From the NCBI GenBank assembly GCA_029817715.1, contig JARUPY010000538.1, positions 992,001 to 1,056,000 on the forward strand: 64,000 nt of DNA, in the 5' to 3' direction. Each line of letters begins with the position of its first letter. Position 1 is the first letter of the stretch. Under the pieces are notes generated by a model that saw only the letters and a program-made list of their open reading frames with translations, ran no database searches and was not told the origin of the DNA. The DNA is from Melastoma dodecandrum. Its lineage: Eukaryota; Streptophyta; Magnoliopsida; Myrtales; Melastomataceae. A program made the position numbers and the translations under genes. This document shows positions 58,231 to 64,000 of this stretch, in pieces.

Positions 58231-61200
58231 GAACGGCGCTTCGGGAGTACCCGAGAAAACCTCTGAACAAGACGGAGAAGCAGTAGACGACCCCAAATCC
58301 ATGGACGGATATTATGGATTGGAACAAGGTCTTCAGCGACATGAAGAACCAAAGGACATCACTCTGCAGAAGCCGGTTTCAATCGACATCGGAACTCATG
58401 ATGACCTCAAGGAGTTGTTCATCGGTGCAGATTTGTCAAAGGATGAAACTGAAGACATCGTCAACCTACTAAAGGAATTCTCTGACGTCTTTGCTTGGTC
58501 GTACACGGACATGCCGGGATTAGATTCGGAGATTGTGGAGCACAAAATCCCTACAGATCCGTCAATTCATCCTATAAAGCAGAAGCAGCGCCGGTATAAG
58601 CCCGAGCTAGCCCTTGCCATCAAGGAAGAAGTAGATAAGCTACTGAAGGTCAACTTTATCGAGGTGGCTACCTATCCGCAATGGGTTGCCAACATAGTCC
58701 CGGTCATCAAAAAGAACGGGAAGGTCCGAGTCTGCGTCGACTATCGCGACCTCAACAAAGCAAGTCCCAAGGACGACTTTCCACTCCCGCACATCGATCT
58801 ACTGGTGGACAACACCGCCGGATTCAACAGATTCTCTTTCATGGACGGATTCTCCGGCTATAACCAGATTCGCATGGCCGAAGAGGACAAAGAGAAGACA
58901 ACCTTCACAACACCCTGGGGCACGTTTTGCTATCGGGTCATGCCCTTCGGGCTCAAGAATGCCGGGGCAACCTACCAACGTGCTATGGTCGTCCTTTTTC
59001 ACGACATGATGCATCGCGAAATTGAAGTCTACGTCGACGACATGATCGCCAAGTCCAAGGAAGATGAAAGCCACACAATCGTTCTCCGAAAGCTATTTGA
59101 ACGGCTTCGCAAGTACAAGTTGCGCCTCAACCCCGCCAAATGCGTGTTTGGGGCAACTTCAGGCAAACTGCTTGGTTTCGTTGTCAGTAGTAAAGGTATT
59201 GAGATTGATCCTGATAAAATCGAAGCAATTCGCGGTCTCCCAGCCCCAAGGTCAGTCAAGGAGATCCGCGGTTTCATGGGCCGCGTTAACTACATCGGGA
59301 GGTTCATTTCCAACCTGGCCGACACGTGCAAACCCTTGTTCAAGAAACTGAGGAAAGACGTCAAGTTCGAGTGGGATGATGATTGTAAAGTCGCATTCGA
59401 ACAGATTAAGACATATTTGACAAAACCACCAGTTCTCATCCCGCCAAAGCCGGGGCATCCTCTCACACTCTACCTCACAGTCATAGAAGAATCATTCGGA
59501 GCCATGCTCGCCCAACAGTTACCAGGCGCCAAGGAGCATGCAATCTACTACCTCAGCAAGAAGTTCACAGACTGCGAGTCTCGGTACACCACCTCCGAGC
59601 GTACATGTTGTGCACTCATTTGGGTCCTCCACCGACTCCGACAGTATACTCTGCACTACGAGATCCTGTTAGTGTCCGAGAATGATCCACTCAAATATCT
59701 CTTCGACAAGCCAACATTGATGGGAAGAATCTCTAAGTGGCAATTACAACTTGCCGAGTTCGACATTCGATTCCACTCCACGAAGTCAGTGAAGGGGAGA
59801 ACGATCGCTGATCATATCGCCGAATATCCAGGAACAGATAATTCATCTCTGGAAATCGGACTGCCGGATGAGAACATCTTGCTCATGGAACAGGAACCGA
59901 GATGGAAGATGTACTTTGACGGTGCAGTCAATTCCTCAGGATCAGGAATAGGGGCTGTGGTAATCTCCCCAGATGGACAATATTACCCAACGGCAGCCAA
60001 AGTCACGTTTCCCTGCACAAACAACATCGCCGAGTATGAAGCATGCATCCTCGGCCTACTTCGCGCACTCGACATGCGGGTTAAGCTCCTCGACGTGCAC
60101 GGAGATTCGGCACTCATCATCTCCCAGACAAACGGAGCATGGCGCACTCGAGACCCAAAGCTCATTCCATATCAGGATTATCTACAAACACTAATCCGAC
60201 AATTCACTGATATTGAATTTAACTATCTTCCAAGGACTGATAACCGATTTGCTGATGCTCTTGCAGTGCTCGCGTCGATGATTCCGTTGGCTGGAGAAAT
60301 GGACATCGAGCCTCTTCGCATCAACATTGCGGACGATCCAAGCTGCATGCACATTGAACAAAGTCAGCCAGAAGATTCTCTACCGTGGTTCACGGACATC
60401 AAGAATCATTTGCAATCAGGAGGATTTCCCCAAAACAGCACAGGAAAAGAACGCAAATTCATACGGATGATAACAAGAAACTATTTCCTGGACGGGGATA
60501 CATTATACAAGAAATCCTTCACGACAACCCTCATGAGATGCGTTACCAAGCAAGAAGCTGAAGCTCTCATCGTTGAAATACATGAAGGGGTTTGCGGACC
60601 GCACATGAACGGGTACGCTCTCGCCCAGAAAATAATGCGACAAGGGTATTATTGGCTCACAATGGAAGCCGATTGCATCAAATACGTCAAAGCGTGTCAC
60701 AAGTGTCAGATTTACAGCGACAAGGTACATGTGCCTCCAACAAGACTTTACCCGTTATTCGAGCCATGGCCATTCTCAATGTGGGGCATGGACGTAATCG
60801 GACCCATCAATCCCAAAGCATCCAACGGGCACCGATTCTTGCTGGTCGCAATCGATTACTTCACCAAATGGATTGAAGCCCAGTCCTTCAAAGAAGTCAC
60901 AGCAAACAACGTCGTGCGTTTCATGAAGGCGAACATCATCGCCAGATACGGAGTTCCAGAACTGCTCGTCACTGACAACGGTTCAAACTTCAACAGTAAA
61001 CTGATGGAATCCCTCTGCGCAGAATTCCATATCAAACATCTCAACTCTTCACCGTACCGTCCACAAATGAATGGTGCTGTCGAGGCCGCAAACAAAAATA
61101 TGAAGAAGATTCTTCAAAAAACGGCAATTACCTATCGCGATTGGCACGAAAAGCTCCCTTTCGCGTTACTCGCCTATAGAACGACGATGCGCACTTCGAC

Positions 61201-61633
61201 TGGGGCAACCCCTTTCGAGCTCGTTTATGGCGCTCAAGCGGTCATTCCAGCAGAGGTCAAATTGCCAACTCTCAGGATATCATCCCAAAGCAACATGACA
61301 GAAGAAGAGAGGGCCAATCATCAGCTCGTCCACCTCGACTTCATTGATGAGAAACGACTTGCCGCAGCTCACCACATGCAATGCTACCAACAGCGCATGT
61401 CCCGAGCATTCAACAAAAAGGTCAAGCCAATCAGATACAGACCAGGCGACCTTGTCCTCAAGAGAATCCTACCGAATGTCAAAGATCCACGAGGGAAATT
61501 CGCTCCAAACTACGAAGGGCCGTTCGTCGTTAAGCACGCCTTCTCGGGAGGAGCAACCATCCTAACAAAGATGGACGGAGGAGACCTGCCACAAGCAATC
61601 AACGCAGATGCTCTCCGACGATATTACACATAA
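58231..61633 (+). CDS. pol of element C: reverse transcriptase, RNase H, aRNase H, integrase (open)
   Basis: Open from the acceptor to 61633. Numbered from ATG 58301 (1110 residues): RT about 110-380, with FMDGFSGY (Asp182) and VYVDD (244-247). A first RNase H about 385-510 lacks the first catalytic Asp (the aligned stretch is LTVIEES). A second, archaeal-type RNase H about 535-660 keeps Asp540, Glu578, Asp602 and Asp652. Integrase: zinc site His761, His768, Cys799, Cys802; catalytic Asp831, Asp892 and Glu928, with 35 residues between the last two. It ends LRRYYT. The first RNase H plus a second one is the mark of Tat elements. Translation depends on the upstream intron, since the exon has no start context of its own. 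This is the only undamaged retroelement protein region in the window. Confidence 0.92.
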
Positions 61634-64000
61634 GCAGTGACAAAGCCAAAACTTCAAAGCAATATACGTCAGCAAAGTTCCTCTATATCCCTAGGGAGTC
61701 GATTAGAGCAAAGACGCTGACACATGAAAAGGGAGAATTACACAATCAACACTCTCTTCACCTGACTAAGCGAGATTACATGTGCTTATTTCGCCTTACG
61801 TCCTTTGTCTCGTGGGCAGGTACAAGAGCTCCTCACACGAATGGTACAAAACTCCTATGGCAAAGGCGAGGGTGGTAGGGCGGCAAAGCTTCAAGCCAAA
61901 GTCTTGTAGCAATTTCGTCAAACCTTCGATTCCATCGGACGAAGACGCAATGACGAAACCATGCAAAAAGGGAAGTACCAAAACTCTACTTCACCTTTCT
62001 TGCAAATGAAGTTACACGAGCAAACTTCATTCTTACTCTAACAGAAACAAGTCGCATGAATTCACTTGTTTCTCGCCATCTGTTTGATAGGTACATGAAC
62101 TTCCTTACACAACAGAGTCAAGCAAGAGTAACAATTTCGTCAATCCTTTGATTCCTACGGACAAAGACGCAATGACGAAACACATAGAAAAGGGAAGTAT
62201 CAAAACTCTACTTCGCCTTTCATATAAATGAAGTTACATGAACAAACTTCATTCCTACTTTAAAAGAAACAAGTTACATGAGCTCACTTGTTCTTTGTCC
62301 TTTGCTTAGTGTAGGTACATGAACATCCTACATTACAGACAAAGGCGCGGGCGGTTGGGTGGAAAAATTTCGAACCGAAGCTTCGAAATTGCCTTTGTCA
62401 TCGCCAAAGATGATCATACCAAAATGGAGTATCATCTACACTGCTCTCTAACAAAATTTCTCAGGATTCCCCAGATGGAGTCGTTTCCCCACTTCCCCAG
62501 CTGAAGTCCTGTCTTCATTTAAGCTGGAGTTGATTACATACGTCGCATTCCTCAACTATCATTGAGACGGACATATCCATCTCATCTCCCCAACAGGAAT
62601 ATTAACTCCCCAAGTAAGAGTCGAAGTACATGAACTAACTTCGTCTCTGCCCGTTGTCAACTGTGCAGGTACATGGGCATCCACGCAGTACGGTACAAAC
62701 TCCTGAGCAACGGCGAGGGTGGTCGGGTGGAAGCCGCTCCAAGTTTAATTTAGAAGACGCAGAACACAAAAGTGCGCAAGAGCACTACAGAGGTTTGAGT
62801 GTCTAAACATATTCATTTCTTAAACATTTGTGTGTCCATTTGCATATAATTCGAAACTATCTCCAATAAAAATGTTTCTGATCGAGAACGGAGAAGGCAA
62901 GCCTATCCCCAAACACCTACCCAGAGTGATGAGCGCAAACACTGTAAGGATTCATACACAAGCATTCAGGCGGATGGCGAATCCTTTGACAAAAGATGCT
63001 CTAAACCGGAATGAGATCGAGCATTTTTTCTCTACCCCAAACACAAAACATCAACCATTACTAACCCCTTCCAAGCCAAAGTTGAAGTTTTCATATACAC
63101 TACACCTAACAAGTCTAAGGACCGCCTCATATCGAGGTTAAAAGGGAGATCTTGTAGCTAGAAACCCGAAAGCAACGGATCGTAGAGGCTACACTTCCTT
63201 CAGATTCAGGCGAAGAAGTATCATCGACAGTTAAGCCCACCAGCTGAATCGTTCCCAAGGGCTGAACTCCTCGAAGAACTTCTCAAGAAACACAGATTCC
63301 AAAGAAAATTATCAGAAAACAAAGCGGGGCAAATCCCTGTAGTTCAGCAAGCAAAAGAAGAATTAGCACAAAGACCAAAAGTTTTTAAAGAAAGTGCAAA
63401 ATCAAAATCAAAAGAGCAAAAACAAAGCATCAGGACTGACATTGACGGTCGCAAAAGCAAAGATGCTACCATTCTAAAACAAAGCTTTCCCCAAAGTGGA
63501 TTGTTCACAGCAACGAGTAAACTAATTCCTCATCCCCAACAAAGCACATCAACTGGTGAGCTGTCTGAAAGATGAAGAATTTGCTTGAATGATGGAATCT
63601 CTACAATCCAGTAGCTTCCGATGAGGTCCTTAAACTTCTTCTTTCAAACAATTGATTTAAGCTTCCACTTAAAAGGCCTTATGCCAAAGCCACATGATAA
63701 CCCTAGTAAAGACTCCTTCGACCGGTACATGAGCATCCATGTCAAAGGAATTCTGAAATCCAACTGACACGGCTTCCAGAAATGAAAGTTAAACACGCGA
63801 GAAATCAGCGAACCTTCTCTGCTCTCGCTTAGAAACAGAGTACATGTGCATAATGTGCATGTGCATTTAGTTGTTTTCATTGTGACTAATGATTTTCTTG
63901 AAGAGCTTTCAGGGTACATGTCGACCAAAGACGATCTCGAAATATAATTTGAGGTATTCCTGGTATCCTTGCGAGAAAATCTTTTCAGATTCTCTCCCAA
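61634..64000 (+). other. 3' untranslated region of element C
   Basis: No gene is seen. The first kilobase has the diverged tandem repeats; the rest is A-rich and ends in the pre-PPT hairpin (from about 63966), which is cut by the window edge. Its arms TTGCGAGA and TCTCCCAA are imperfect. Confidence 0.65.
61720..62740 (+). repeat. Diverged tandem repeats in the C 3' UTR
   Basis: Four to five units with the landmarks AAGTTACATGA, AGGTACATGAAC and GGCGAGGGTGGTAGGGCGG (near 61865, 62343 and 62711). The units are related to those of A and B but differ in number and length. Confidence 0.72.

Larger units (their letters stand above)
47139..64000 (+). mobile_element. Element C: Tat/Ogre-like retrotransposon nested in B, right end outside the window
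   Basis: 5' LTR, PBS, leader, ORF1, gag-pro, intron, pol and 3' UTR are all present; the window ends within the PPT hairpin, so the 3' LTR lies just beyond. It splits B's ORF1 with CCAAT next to the LTR start (candidate target duplication). Because it is nested it is younger than B, and its pol is still open. Confidence 0.85.

Noticed and set aside
1..64000. CRISPR arrays, bacterial operons, rRNA genes or phage features
   Set aside because: None seen; the direct repeats are retroelement or intron tandem repeats without CRISPR-like spacing, and the gene structure is eukaryotic.

Overview
This window is nuclear DNA of a flowering plant. The evidence is GT-AG introns, plant gene families (a PHD-finger/homeodomain protein, an ER-type Ca2+-ATPase remnant, a plant mobile domain gene) and very large Ty3/gypsy LTR retrotransposons. 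The species cannot be told from the sequence.

Four LTR elements can be separated. Element P (1-3931, only its 3' part in view) ends in a 769-bp LTR and carries, antisense, a spliced and uninterrupted plant mobile domain (PMD) gene that runs off the left edge. Element A (+, 3932-20721), element B (-, 31753-47138) and element C (+, 47139 to beyond the right edge) belong to one Tat/Ogre-like family. They share a tRNA-Arg type primer-binding site, an extra ORF1 upstream of gag, a GT-AG intron between gag-pro and pol whose removal keeps one reading frame in all three copies, a pol with two RNase H domains followed by a DD35E integrase, and a long 3' untranslated region with tandem repeats. The B and C LTRs are about 4.6-4.8 kb. 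C is inserted inside B's ORF1. A lies inside the homeobox exon of a PRH/HAT3.1-type gene copy. A, B and the C gag-pro are broken by stops and frameshifts; the C pol is open over its full length.

Between the A and B elements (20722-31752) lies a gene-bearing island. A segment of about 3.4 kb is present twice (20722-24110 and 28327-31752), with the 5' exons of a third gene and most of the homeodomain gene between the copies. The second copy holds a complete ten-exon PHD/homeodomain gene (25290-29003), while its small neighbour gene is frameshifted. The first copy has the small neighbour gene intact (21988-22762), while its homeodomain gene is cut by element A. One working copy of each gene is therefore left. 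Just upstream, the first two exons of another gene (24438-24910) can splice in frame into the homeodomain gene, which suggests a fusion transcript made by the duplication.

The most interesting signals are the antisense PMD gene, the possible fusion gene, the conserved hairpins next to the PBS and PPT, a PBS-like copy inside the LTR, candidate introns inside the long LTRs, and a captured Ca2+-ATPase fragment inside the B LTR.
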